Assembly: GCA_030747575.1 (NCBI GenBank)
Contig: JASLKI010000141.1
Coordinates: 1-12,969 of the forward strand
DNA: 12,969 nucleotides
Source of the DNA: Verrucomicrobiota bacterium
GTDB lineage: Bacteria > Verrucomicrobiota > Verrucomicrobiia > Limisphaerales > UBA1096
Reading direction: 5' to 3'
The translations under genes and the position numbers were made by a program. The notes beneath the pieces were generated by a model. It was given only the letters and a program-made list of their open reading frames with translations, was not told the origin of the DNA and ran no database searches. Of the stretch, positions 1-7,694 are shown piece by piece (positions within the stretch are counted from its first letter, which is position 1; every line of letters begins with the position of its first letter).

Positions 1-159
1 ACACTCCGACTAGTTCGCTGTCTTCGCCAAGTGACCGCGGTGCACTTCCCACCCATTTGTTTCGGCGATCCGCCAGACGGCTCCAAGGAATTGGCTGACC
101 AGCTCGAGCACATGGATATGACCAACTGGAAATCGGCGCGCGTGGCCCGATGGGTTTAG
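1..159 (+). CDS. C-terminal end of an unrecognised ORF, cut by the window edge
   Basis: Reading frame 1 is open from the first base to a TAG at 157-159, giving 52 residues that end in ELADQLEHMDM and then NWKSARVARWV. I do not recognise the family. In many bacteria prfA precedes prmC, but this tail lacks the usual RF1 C-terminal features (the DHRIG-type motif and the following acidic helix), so I do not call it prfA. The stop lies 52 bases before the prmC start chosen here, so the two could be co-transcribed. A 53-codon open stretch in GC-rich DNA can also be chance. Confidence 0.3.
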   Translation, partial: TLRLVRCLRQVTAVHFPPICFGDPPDGSKELADQLEHMDMTNWKSARVARWV

Positions 160-211
160 AGGAGTTGACCAGCTACAAATGGCTCGGTGTCGCCGACGGC
201 TTGATTCGCAA

Positions 212-1063
212 ATGACAGTTCGTGAGCTCATGGACAAATGCGTTCGACTGCTTCGAGAAGCTGGGATCAAGTCGCCACGAGCCGATGTCGAGTGGCTGGC
301 CTCTGACATTTTCAAGTACCGCCGGTCGGAACTCGCCCTTCATGGGCACAAGATCCCGACTCACGAGCAGGTCGATCGAATGCTGAAAAGCATCAATCGA
401 CGCATGAATCGCGAGCCGTTGCAGCATATTCTCGGCATCAGCGATTTTTACGGCTACGAGTTCCAGGTAAGCTCCGCCGTCCTGGTCCCTCGCCCGGAGA
501 CGGAGACGCTGGCAGAGTTGGCCCTGGGTTTTCTGCAGCCACTTACTTCCCCAGTCGTCTTCGATCTTGGCACCGGCAGCGGGTGCATTGCCATCACGCT
601 GGCCAAGCGATGCCCCGGCGTGAAAGTCATCGCCTCCGATGTGTCCGAGTCGGCGCTCAACCTGGCCAAGCTCAATGCCGAGACGCTCGATGCGATCGAG
701 CAGGTGAATTTTCGCGAGGGCGACGCCTTGGCCGCCTTGGCCGAGGGTGAGCAAGTCGACTTGATCGTCTCGAATCCGCCGTACATTCCGTCCGGTGACA
801 TCGCCGGCCTGCAACCCGAGGTTCGGCATTATGACCCGCACCTCGCACTGGACGGCGGCGAGGATGGCCTGCAGTTTCACAGGCTGCTCGCTGCCGAGGG
901 GCAATCCCGCCTGAAGCCTGGCGGCAAACTGATGGCTGAGTTCGGCGACGGGCAGGAGTCGGCCATCGAGGGCTTATTTGCCCAAGCCGCCTGGGCAAAC
1001 GTCGAAGTCACCAACGACCTGACCGGCCGGTGCCGAATCGTGATTGCCTCTGCCGGGCAATAG
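212..1063 (+). CDS. prmC: Peptide chain release factor N5-glutamine methyltransferase (PrmC/HemK)
   Basis: PrmC transfers a methyl group from S-adenosylmethionine to the glutamine of the GGQ motif in release factors RF1 and RF2, which improves peptide release at stop codons. The protein has 283 residues from the ATG at 212, close to the usual family length. An N-terminal helical domain contains the typical REPLQHILG and VPRPETE stretches. It is followed by a Rossmann-type domain with the SAM-binding loop DLGTGSG (GTGSG at about 120-124) and the catalytic NPPY at about 188-191, which binds the target glutamine. An in-frame ATG at 179 would add 11 residues (MARCRRRLDSQ); a GAGGAG lies 14 bases before it. 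I prefer 212 because MTVRELMDKC starts where family members normally start. murA follows after 27 bases in the same direction. Confidence 0.93.
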   Translation: MTVRELMDKCVRLLREAGIKSPRADVEWLASDIFKYRRSELALHGHKIPTHEQVDRMLKSINRRMNREPLQHILGISDFYGYEFQVSSAVLVPRPETETLAELALGFLQPLTSPVVFDLGTGSGCIAITLAKRCPGVKVIASDVSESALNLAKLNAETLDAIEQVNFREGDALAALAEGEQVDLIVSNPPYIPSGDIAGLQPEVRHYDPHLALDGGEDGLQFHRLLAAEGQSRLKPGGKLMAEFGDGQESAIEGLFAQAAWANVEVTNDLTGRCRIVIASAGQ

Positions 1064-1090
1064 CGCAATACTACGCGCCGACAAACGCTC

Positions 1091-2353
1091 ATGGATTGCC
1101 TGGTCATCAAGGGAGGGACGCCGCTCAAGGGCGACGTCAAAATCAGCGGCGCCAAAAACGCAGCCCTCCCGCTGATGGCGGCGACGTTGTTGACGAGTGA
1201 TCAGTGCGTTTTGCGCAATCTACCCAACCTCAGCGACGTCCAGTTTATGGCGCGGATCTTGGAATCGCTCGGTGCATCGGTTGAGATGAACCGGGGAACG
1301 ATCCGTGTCCGGGCAAGAAAAATCGACGGGTTCGGCGACTACGACTTGATCCGCAAAATGCGTGGATCGATCTGTATTCTCGGGCCGCTCATGGCCCGCC
1401 TCAACGAAGCCAAGGTATCGATGCCCGGAGGCTGTGTCATCGGCGCACGCCCGATCGACCTGCACCTCAAGGGAATGCGCGACCTTGGCGCAAAAGTCCG
1501 AGTCGAGGCCGGTTACGTGCACGCCAAGACCAAGAGGCTGACCGGCTGCGAAAGCTTCCTCGGCGGCCGTTGCGGTCCCACGGTTCTCGGTACCGCCAAC
1601 ATGCTGATGGCCGCGAGCCTGGCCAAGGGCAAAACACTCATTCACAGCGCCGCCTGTGAGCCGGAGATCGAGGACTTGGCCAAGTTCCTCAACGCCATGG
1701 GCGCAAAAATCTCCGGCGCCGGCAGCCCGACGATCACTATCCAAGGCGTGCGACGGCTCAGGGGGGCGGAGCACCGGGTGATCCCTGACCGGATCGAGGC
1801 GGCAACCTACGCTCTCGCTGGTGCGGTGACGGACGGCGACGTGACGCTCCGCAATTGCCACCCCAGCCACCTCAGCGCAGTGCTCGACAAAATGCGCGAG
1901 GCCGGCGTGAGAATCGAGACCGGGCCCAACACCCTTCGCGTCCGACCCGCCAAACAGTTGCGCTCTGTGGACATCACAACCATGCCACACGCCGGTTTCC
2001 CGACCGATGTGCAGGCACAAATGATGGTGCTCATGCTCAAGTCGCCCGGGATCAGCATCATCACCGAGCGGATTTTTGAGTCGCGCTTCATGCACGTGAA
2101 CGAGTTGGCACGGATGGGCGCGGACATCTCGATCGAGGGGCCAAGCGCCATCATCAAGGGAGGTCAGCCGCTCAGCGGCGCGGATGTCATGGCGAGCGAT
2201 CTTCGCGCTTCTGCGGCTTTGGTTTTGGCCGGCATGGCGGCCAAGGGCGTCACCCGTGTGAACCGCGTTTATCACATCGATCGGGGCTACGAAAACATCG
2301 ACGGTAAACTTCGTGCACTAGGCGCGAACATTTCGCGCGAGCCGGGCCAGTGA
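1091..2353 (+). CDS. murA: UDP-N-acetylglucosamine 1-carboxyvinyltransferase (MurA)
   Basis: MurA transfers enolpyruvate from phosphoenolpyruvate to UDP-GlcNAc in the cytoplasm, the first committed step of peptidoglycan synthesis and the target of fosfomycin. The 420-residue product has the normal family length. Active-site residues fall at the same numbers as in E. coli: Lys22-Asn23 in SGAKNAALP, and Cys115 in MPGGCVIGARPIDLH. The conserved FPTD aspartate is at 306, and the C-terminal DLRASAALVLAG and HIDRGYENI motifs are intact. Since Cys115 is present rather than Asp, fosfomycin sensitivity at the target would be expected (inference from the family). No strong ribosome binding site precedes the ATG. 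Its TGA overlaps a possible GTG start of the small ORF at 2350. Confidence 0.97.
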   Translation: MDCLVIKGGTPLKGDVKISGAKNAALPLMAATLLTSDQCVLRNLPNLSDVQFMARILESLGASVEMNRGTIRVRARKIDGFGDYDLIRKMRGSICILGPLMARLNEAKVSMPGGCVIGARPIDLHLKGMRDLGAKVRVEAGYVHAKTKRLTGCESFLGGRCGPTVLGTANMLMAASLAKGKTLIHSAACEPEIEDLAKFLNAMGAKISGAGSPTITIQGVRRLRGAEHRVIPDRIEAATYALAGAVTDGDVTLRNCHPSHLSAVLDKMREAGVRIETGPNTLRVRPAKQLRSVDITTMPHAGFPTDVQAQMMVLMLKSPGISIITERIFESRFMHVNELARMGADISIEGPSAIIKGGQPLSGADVMASDLRASAALVLAGMAAKGVTRVNRVYHIDRGYENIDGKLRALGANISREPGQ

Positions 2354-2481
2354 GCGTCAATCACCCGATGCCAGCTTCCAAAGAACCGGTTACCATCGTC
2401 TTGATCCAAGCCGCTGCCTCTGCGTTCCCGCTGACCGGGCTGTCCGAATGGCTTAGATCCAGCGCAGCACAACCGGCATGA
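2350..2481 (+). CDS. Possible small ORF (43 codons) overlapping murA and gluQ
   Basis: A GTG at 2350-2352 overlaps the murA stop (GTGA). The frame stays open for 43 codons to a TGA at 2479-2481 that overlaps the gluQ ATG (ATGA). The peptide starts VSVNHPMPASKEPVTIV, has a small-residue and hydrophobic middle (LIQAAASAFPLTG) and ends EWLRSSAAQPA. I recognise no family, and there is no clear signal peptide. An internal ATG at 2368 is an alternative start. The 4-base overlaps at both ends are the arrangement usual for translational coupling, which is why it is listed. An open frame of this length alone could be chance in GC-rich DNA. If it is not translated, the murA-gluQ spacer is 124 bases of unexplained sequence. 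Confidence 0.3.
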   Translation: MSVNHPMPASKEPVTIVLIQAAASAFPLTGLSEWLRSSAAQPA

Positions 2482-3323
2482 ATCCGTATCGCGGCCGCGT
2501 CGCCCCAACCCCCACCGGCCTGCTTCACCTTGGCCACGCGCAGACGTTTTGGATTGCCCACCAACGCGCACGCCAAGCGGACGGCAAACTGGTGTACCGG
2601 ACAGAAGACCTAGACCCACAACGGTGCAAAACTGAATTCGCGGATGCTGCGCTGGAAGATTTGAAATGCCTGGGTATCGACTGGGACGAGGGGCCGGACT
2701 GCGGCGGCGAATACGCGCCTTACATCCAAAGCCAACGGATCGGGCGTTACCGTGAACTCCTCGAAATGCTGAAAAACCTCGACTTGGTTTATCCATGCCG
2801 CTGCTCACGCAAGGATGTAATTGAAGCCGTAACGGCACCGCACGAAACCGGCGAAGAGCCGCTTTACCCCGGAACCTGCCGCCCCGCGCTTGGCCAAGGA
2901 GCCGTTTTCGAAGCCGACACCGCAACCCGAGTCAACTGGCGATTTCGCGTGCCAAGCGGAGAGACGGTTGTATTTGAAGACGTCCGACTCGGGCAACAGT
3001 CGTTCACCGCCGGCAGGGACTTCGGCGATTTCGTGTTTTGGCGGCACGACGATGTGCCCAGTTACCAATTGGCCGTGGTGGCCGACGATCACGACATGGA
3101 CATCACCGAGGTTGTTCGCGGCGAGGATTTGCTCAAATGCACCGCCCGCCAACTACTCATTTACCGCGCGCTTGGCTGGGAAGCACCGGCGTTCCATCAT
3201 TGCCCGCTCGTCACCGATGAAGACGGCGAACGCCTGGCCAAGCGCCACGACTCACTCAGCTTGAAAGCCATGTGCGAAGCCGGGCTTACACCAGAAATGA
3301 TCCGAGAAAAATTCATTGCATAG
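2478..3323 (+). CDS. gluQ: Glutamyl-Q tRNA(Asp) synthetase (GluQ-RS)
   Basis: This is a truncated paralogue of glutamyl-tRNA synthetase without an anticodon-binding domain. The family activates glutamate and attaches it to queuosine at position 34 of tRNA-Asp. The 281-residue length fits GluQ-RS and is far shorter than GltX. The ATP-site motif is RVAPTPTGLLHLGH (residues 7-20), followed by YRTEDLDPQR. The KMSKS-equivalent is LAKRH at about 253-257. A zinc site matching E. coli YadB is visible as Cys107, Cys109, Tyr130 and Cys134, with the same Tyr-Cys spacing. FVFWRHDDVPSYQLAVVADDHDM and VVRGEDLL are the usual core motifs. A job in tRNA-Asp modification implies that the host makes or salvages queuosine, which cannot be seen here. 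The TAG at 3321 ends the plus-strand cluster. Confidence 0.93.
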   Translation: MNPYRGRVAPTPTGLLHLGHAQTFWIAHQRARQADGKLVYRTEDLDPQRCKTEFADAALEDLKCLGIDWDEGPDCGGEYAPYIQSQRIGRYRELLEMLKNLDLVYPCRCSRKDVIEAVTAPHETGEEPLYPGTCRPALGQGAVFEADTATRVNWRFRVPSGETVVFEDVRLGQQSFTAGRDFGDFVFWRHDDVPSYQLAVVADDHDMDITEVVRGEDLLKCTARQLLIYRALGWEAPAFHHCPLVTDEDGERLAKRHDSLSLKAMCEAGLTPEMIREKFIA

Positions 3324-3422
3324 CGCCCCACACCCACAAGACACTGGGTTGCTATTTGGCCAAAAGGCAGGTTCTGGAAACGAGAGTTCCCGGTAGTTTT
3401 TGAAACGCGTTAACGGCGGTGA

Positions 3423-3765
3423 TGGCGGCCATTGCCGCACCGCGGTGAATTCAAGAAAATCAGAACGAACGTGCCGGCCATCGGAATTTCCGAGCATCTT
3501 CCGAAACCGGCCAGGTCCGCCGACAAGCATGCCATTCTTCGAGGCGTCAGCCACACCTTGGCGGCGCATCTGTTAGACGCGGAACACCTGATGACAGCGA
3601 ACCGTCCCCTTCCCTAGCTGAAGTTTTCGCCTTACGACGCCGTGATCAGCAAGGAACTCGGTGAACCAAGGGAGACACCCCGTTCTGTGGGGATTTCCAA
3701 GGTAGCCGCAGAGCCGACTGGTGGTGATCGTTCAGCACGGCAAGCTGATACCGGAGTTGGTATAG
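3423..3765 (+). pseudogene. Remnant of a DUF1501-family gene
   Basis: One frame reads WRPLPHRGEFKKI, RTNVPAIGISEHLPK, SADKHAILRGVSHTLAAHL, then NRPLP, a TAG at 3615-3617, and in the same frame LKFSPYDAVISKELGEPRE and TPRSVGISK, ending near 3701. This order matches my memory of DUF1501 proteins, secreted proteins of unknown function abundant in Planctomycetota and Verrucomicrobiota (RGEFK, the NVPGI-ISEHLP region, ADK-ILRGVSH, TGNRPLPSLEFP, GAVVSKELG). The TAG replaces the Ser expected after NRPLP. Stops at 3411 and 3420 close the frame upstream. After 3701 the match stops; another frame at 3718-3765 reads VIVQHGKLIPELV then stop, which may be the original C-terminus brought close by a deletion (weaker inference). 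A full gene would exceed 1 kb, so this is a decayed fragment. It shares a frame with guaA and falsely extends that ORF upstream. Confidence 0.75.
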
Positions 3766-3810
3766 CACCCGAAACCACAAACGTTTTCCCCTGCACTTGG
3801 CCAAGAGATT

Positions 3811-3831
3811 TTTGCTTGAGCAAGTTTTTTT
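3811..3831 (+). terminator. Weak intrinsic terminator-like hairpin upstream of guaA
   Basis: TTTGC and GCAAG pair around a TTGA loop (five pairs, one of them T-G), followed directly by seven T at 3825-3831. The stem is short and AT-rich, so the strength is doubtful. It lies 50 bases before the guaA ATG. It could end transcription from upstream or act as an attenuator in the guaA leader. I cannot tell which, and no known guanine riboswitch consensus is visible before it. Confidence 0.3.
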
Positions 3832-3881
3832 GTCTCGCAAAACTGGAGAGATCTTGTCTTCAATCCCTCCTTTTCAGCGGC

Positions 3882-5423
3882 ATGAATGAACAGATTGTCA
3901 TCCTTGATTTTGGCTCCCAATACACGCAGGTGATCGCTCGGCGCATCCGAGAGTGCAAGGTTTACTCCACCATTGTACACTACAACACGCCCGCCGCCGT
4001 CATCGCGGAGATGAACGCCACCGGCATTATCCTCTCCGGCGGACCGTCCAGCGTGTACGCCAAGGATGCCCCGTTGCCGGACAAGGCGATCTTTAAGCTG
4101 GGCATCCCCGTTCTCGGCATCTGCTTCGGGTTGCAGGTGATGGCCAGGTTTTTAAAAGGCAAAGTCGAGCGCGGGCAAAAACGGGAATACGGCAAGGGAA
4201 CACTTCACGTGAAAAATGCCCGGTGCCCACTCTTCAACGCCCTGCCAAGAGAACTTCAGGTTTGGAATTCTCACGGCGACAAACTCACCAGGCTGCCGGA
4301 CGGTTTCAAGGCGGTAGCCACAACTGACAACTCCGGGTTTGCGGCAATCGAAAATGCCAAGGCTCGTTTTTACGGCCTGCAATTTCACCCGGAAGTCGTC
4401 CACACGCCCAGGGGCAAAAAAATCATTTCAAACTTCGTGCACAAAATCTGCGGCTGCGGCCGCAAGTGGACGATGCGCAGCTATGTCGAGCAGTCCGTCG
4501 AGGAGATCCGAGTCCAGGTCGGCAAGGAAAAAGTGATCCTCGGTTTAAGCGGCGGCGTGGATTCCAGCGTTGCGGCGGCGCTCATTCACAAGGCCATAGG
4601 CAAGCAGTTGACCTGCATCTTTGTGAACAACGGCGTGCTGCGTGCCAACGAGGCAGGCGTTGTCAAAAAAGTTTTCGGCCGCAATTTCAAAGTCAAGCTC
4701 CACTACGAGGAGTCGACGAATTTGTTCATACGCAAGCTTCGCGGCGTCACCGACCCTGAGACAAAGCGCAAGATCATCGGCAACACGTTCATCGATGTTT
4801 TCCAGAAAGCCACGCGCAAGGTCGGTAAGGCAAAATTTCTCGCACAAGGCACGCTGTATCCCGACGTCATCGAGTCGGTCCCGATCGGTGGCAATCCGGC
4901 GGCGCTGATCAAGAGCCATCACAACGTCGGCGGCTTGCCGGAGAAAATGAAGTTCAAACTGCTCGAGCCATTGCGCTGTCTGTTCAAGGACGAAGTGCGG
5001 GAACTAGGCGCTGAACTGGGCCTGCCGAGGGAGATCGTCATGCGCCAACCGTTTCCCGGTCCCGGCCTGGCCGTTCGCATCCTCGGCGAAGTCACACCCG
5101 AGCGCTGCGAGATTCTCCGCAACGCCGACACGATCGTCGTAGAGGAAATGAAGTCCAACAACCTGTATTACAAAATCTGGCAGAGCTTCGCGGTTCTGCT
5201 ACCGGTGCGAAGCGTCGGTGTTATGGGCGACGAACGCACTTACGATTACACGATTGCCGTGCGAGCGGTGGAGTCTAAGGACGGCATGACTGCCGACTGG
5301 GTGAAGTTGCCGTACAAGGTGCTCGAGACACTCTCGAACCGGATCATCAACGAGGTCAGCGGCGTGAACCGCGTTTGTCTCGACATCTCCAGCAAGCCGC
5401 CAGCGACCATCGAGTGGGAGTAA
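3882..5423 (+). CDS. guaA: GMP synthase, glutamine-hydrolysing (GuaA)
   Basis: GuaA converts XMP to GMP using ATP and ammonia released from glutamine, the last step of guanine nucleotide synthesis. The 513-residue product has the usual length. The N-terminal class I glutamine amidotransferase domain has the nucleophile Cys81 in GICFGLQVMA and the partners His169 and Glu171 in LQFHPEV. The ATP-pyrophosphatase P-loop is LSGGVDSSVAAALI (Ser223 onward). The C-terminal dimerisation domain ends in NRIINEVSGVNRVCLDISSKPP and IEWE, almost as in E. coli. The start is the ATG at 3882, giving MNEQIVILDFGSQYTQ. The frame is open further upstream to 3642, but those 80 codons include DUF1501 remnant sequence and are not part of GuaA. 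No guaB is adjacent. It converges on xseA with 28 bases between the stops. Confidence 0.97.
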   Translation: MNEQIVILDFGSQYTQVIARRIRECKVYSTIVHYNTPAAVIAEMNATGIILSGGPSSVYAKDAPLPDKAIFKLGIPVLGICFGLQVMARFLKGKVERGQKREYGKGTLHVKNARCPLFNALPRELQVWNSHGDKLTRLPDGFKAVATTDNSGFAAIENAKARFYGLQFHPEVVHTPRGKKIISNFVHKICGCGRKWTMRSYVEQSVEEIRVQVGKEKVILGLSGGVDSSVAAALIHKAIGKQLTCIFVNNGVLRANEAGVVKKVFGRNFKVKLHYEESTNLFIRKLRGVTDPETKRKIIGNTFIDVFQKATRKVGKAKFLAQGTLYPDVIESVPIGGNPAALIKSHHNVGGLPEKMKFKLLEPLRCLFKDEVRELGAELGLPREIVMRQPFPGPGLAVRILGEVTPERCEILRNADTIVVEEMKSNNLYYKIWQSFAVLLPVRSVGVMGDERTYDYTIAVRAVESKDGMTADWVKLPYKVLETLSNRIINEVSGVNRVCLDISSKPPATIEWE

Positions 5424-5451
5424 TAGAGCATCGACGGCACCAAAAAAAACT

Positions 5452-6861
5452 TTAGTCAGAGTTGTTCCGCCCGCTGACTGTGCTGCTGATCTCGCCGACG
5501 TGTAGGTGTGTCCGCAGCATTTGGCCGGGCTTCGCATTTTTTGCATCCCTCAAAACCACGCCCGTCGCCGCGTCGCGGGTGATCGAGTAGCCGCGGGCTA
5601 GGACGAACTTGGGCGAGAGTAAGTCAAGGCGGCTTGCTGCCTGCTCAAGGCTTGCCGCGCATTCACCCAAGGCACGGCGCGGCACCTCGGCCAAGCGGCG
5701 TTGTAACCACCCAAGCTGATCCCTGCGCCGAGCAAGTAGAGCCATTGGCCGGAGTGACACCAAGCGTTGCCAGGCCAAGCGAAGGCGGTCTTGCCGGGCC
5801 GCCACCCCCTGCTCGACGAAGCGTTTCAAATCGTCTAGCTGGTTGTCAAGACGCTGAAAGGAGTTATCGAGAGCGCGGCGCGGATGCGCGCGGCCAAGCC
5901 GATGGGAGAGGCTCGACAACTCCCGCCTAGCCGACTCCACGCCGCCCTTGGTTAAGCGGCGCAAATACGCCGCTGCGGAAGCCAAATCCCCGCGCGATGC
6001 AAACACGTTCTCGGTGATCAACTCGCCGGCGACACTCGGCGTTGCTGCCCGGACATCGGCCACGAAGTCAGTGATCAAAATATCAATCTCATGCCCCACG
6101 GCAGACACAACCGGTAGCGCCGACTCATGCACGGCGCGAGCCAACACCTCCTCGTTGAACGCCCAAAGATCCTCCAAACTCCCGCCGCCTCGCGTAAGTA
6201 AAATCAAATCCAGCGGTTCACTCTGCCTGGCGCTCCATTGGTTCAAGCGGTGAACCGCCTTGCTCATTTCCGTTGAGGCTATTGTTCCCTGCACACGGCA
6301 CGCCTCCAACACAATTTGCAAGGATGGGTTGCGCCGCAAAACAACATGCAGCACATCCCGAATCGCCGCGCCCGTCGGCGAGGTGACAAGCCCGATACGT
6401 GCGGGAAAGCAGGGCAACGCTCGCTTGCGCCCGGGTGCGAACAGCCCCTCGGCCTCTAGCTTGCGTTTCAGTTTCTCAAACTTGACCTGCAACGCCCCCT
6501 GACCCAGCGGCTCCACTTTGCGGACGATCAACTGGTACTGCCCTCTCGCCTCGAACAGCGTAACATCCCCTTGCAGCAGTACCTGTGTGCCGTCTTCAAT
6601 CAGCGAACGGTTCTCCGCATCAGTCCCGCGAAACAGCGCGCAACCCAACTGGCCTTTCTCATCCTTAATGCCGAAATAAATGTGACCCGAGGATTGTCTC
6701 CGCAGTCCAGTGACTTGCCCCTCCACCCAGACGGTTCCGAGTTGGTTTTCCAGCAGACCCTTGGCCTTCCGGTTCAGCTCGGCAACGCCATAAACCTTGC
6801 GTGCCTCCCCCTGCTCCGGCAACCCCCCGAAGTCCCACTGGCTCTGTTGCTCCCGGCTCAT
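5452..6861 (-). CDS. xseA: Exodeoxyribonuclease VII large subunit (XseA)
   Basis: XseA is the catalytic subunit of exonuclease VII, which degrades single-stranded DNA from both ends without a metal requirement and works with several copies of the small subunit XseB. The 469 residues show the expected order: an N-terminal OB fold (VWVEGQVTGLRRQSSGHIYFGIKDEKG), the catalytic core with PARIGLVTSPTGAAIRDV, LILLTRGGGSLEDLWAFNEE and SAVGHEIDILITDFVADVRAATPS, then a long Arg- and Leu-rich coiled-coil region, and a C-terminal LARGYSITRDA segment. Its ATG overlaps the stop of the upstream phosphoesterase gene (ATGA), which suggests translational coupling. No xseB-like ORF (about 70-80 residues) follows; the stop faces guaA directly. 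Confidence 0.96.
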   Translation of the reverse strand: MSREQQSQWDFGGLPEQGEARKVYGVAELNRKAKGLLENQLGTVWVEGQVTGLRRQSSGHIYFGIKDEKGQLGCALFRGTDAENRSLIEDGTQVLLQGDVTLFEARGQYQLIVRKVEPLGQGALQVKFEKLKRKLEAEGLFAPGRKRALPCFPARIGLVTSPTGAAIRDVLHVVLRRNPSLQIVLEACRVQGTIASTEMSKAVHRLNQWSARQSEPLDLILLTRGGGSLEDLWAFNEEVLARAVHESALPVVSAVGHEIDILITDFVADVRAATPSVAGELITENVFASRGDLASAAAYLRRLTKGGVESARRELSSLSHRLGRAHPRRALDNSFQRLDNQLDDLKRFVEQGVAARQDRLRLAWQRLVSLRPMALLARRRDQLGWLQRRLAEVPRRALGECAASLEQAASRLDLLSPKFVLARGYSITRDAATGVVLRDAKNAKPGQMLRTHLHVGEISSTVSGRNNSD

Positions 6862-7646
6862 TCCTCTGGCATCTGCTCAGAGACTCGCTTGATGGAGCGC
6901 GCCTTGCCGGTTTCGTCGTCGATGTCAATCAACGCTCCGTTGAGCGTGACGCGCTTGGAGGCGACACCAAACCGCTGTGGCCGGTAAGTCGTGAAACGCC
7001 GCAAGATTGGCTCGATCTCCCGCCCAAGAACGCTCTCCTGCGGCCCTGTGCAACCAGCGTCACAAAGGAACGCTGTCCCGCCCGGAAACACCTGCTCGTC
7101 GGCGGTCTGCACATGCGTGTGCGTGCCCACCACGGCGCTCACCCGGGCGTCGAGAAAGCGTCCCATCGCGATTTTCTCAGACGTCGTTTCCGCGTGCATG
7201 TCCACAAAGATAACCGGCGTCACCTTACGTAACTGCTCCACAGCCTCGCCGGCGGCGAAGAAGGGATTATCAATCGGCTTCATGAACGTCTGCCCCTGCA
7301 AGTTCAGCACTCCCACCGGAGGGAGCCCTTCCTTTCGCGCGACGCAAAACCCCTGTCCCGGCGTGCCCTCGGGATAGTTGTGAGGGCGCACAAAACGTGA
7401 CTCGCTCTTCAGCAGTGACTCCACCTCGCGTTGATCCCACAAATGATCGCCGGACGTCATAACATCCACTCCCGCTTCAAACACCTCGCTCGCGGTCGCC
7501 GGCGTGATGCCCGAGCCACCGGCCATGTTCTCCCCGTTGGCGACGACGAAGTCGATCCCGAGCGACTTGCGGAGGCGCGGCAAAAAATACCGCACCGCCT
7601 TGCGCCCCGGTTTCCCGACGATGTCGCCAATGAAAAGCAGCTTCAC
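6858..7646 (-). CDS. YmdB-type (TIGR00282 family) metallophosphoesterase
   Basis: The 262-residue protein belongs to the calcineurin-like phosphoesterase family typified by Bacillus YmdB, a dinuclear-metal enzyme reported to hydrolyse 2',3'-cyclic nucleotides. From the GTG at 7646 the sequence starts VKLLFIGDIVGKPGR, and the ligands line up with YmdB: Asp8, Glu39-Asn40 (NGEN), His151 (DMHAE) and His176/His178 (GTHTHVQTAD). The usual Asn67 is Asp here (TSGDHLWD). The frame extends back to an ATG at 7829, but the extra 61 residues come from repeat-like spacer DNA and the family begins at VKLLFIGD. A GGGG lies 5 bases upstream of the GTG. It leads a two-gene unit with xseA, overlapping by 4 bases. 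The cellular substrate is unknown, and I give no symbol because orthology to ymdB is not shown. Confidence 0.9.
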   Translation of the reverse strand: MKLLFIGDIVGKPGRKAVRYFLPRLRKSLGIDFVVANGENMAGGSGITPATASEVFEAGVDVMTSGDHLWDQREVESLLKSESRFVRPHNYPEGTPGQGFCVARKEGLPPVGVLNLQGQTFMKPIDNPFFAAGEAVEQLRKVTPVIFVDMHAETTSEKIAMGRFLDARVSAVVGTHTHVQTADEQVFPGGTAFLCDAGCTGPQESVLGREIEPILRRFTTYRPQRFGVASKRVTLNGALIDIDDETGKARSIKRVSEQMPEE

Positions 7647-7694
7647 TGGCCCCACGTTACGACACCCAACGACCTGCGCAAAGCCCAAGTGAAT

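Noticed and set aside
1..159. prfA C-terminus upstream of prmC
   Set aside because: The gene order suggested it, but the residues do not show RF1 C-terminal motifs in any of the three plus-strand frames.
721..750. CTTGGCCGCCTTGGCCGAG in prmC as further copies of the palindrome
   Set aside because: Only half of the palindrome is present in each unit, and the stretch encodes an Ala/Leu-rich loop, so it was not counted.
1220..2275. A 351-codon open frame on the minus strand inside murA
   Set aside because: It mirrors an intact, highly conserved murA in GC-rich DNA; the His- and Arg-rich composition is typical of antisense shadows. The same applies to long minus frames over prmC, gluQ, the enolase-family gene and bioA.
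3642..3881. In-frame 80-codon N-terminal extension of GuaA
   Set aside because: The stretch contains DUF1501 remnant sequence and spacer; GuaA homologues begin at the MNEQIVILDFGSQ methionine (3882).
3640..3881. Guanine (purine) riboswitch in front of guaA
   Set aside because: I looked for the conserved three-way-junction and loop words of the purine aptamer and did not find them; part of the region is explained as pseudogene.
5424..5451. Bidirectional terminator between convergent guaA and xseA
   Set aside because: The 28-base gap has a run of eight A but no inverted repeat that could form a stem.
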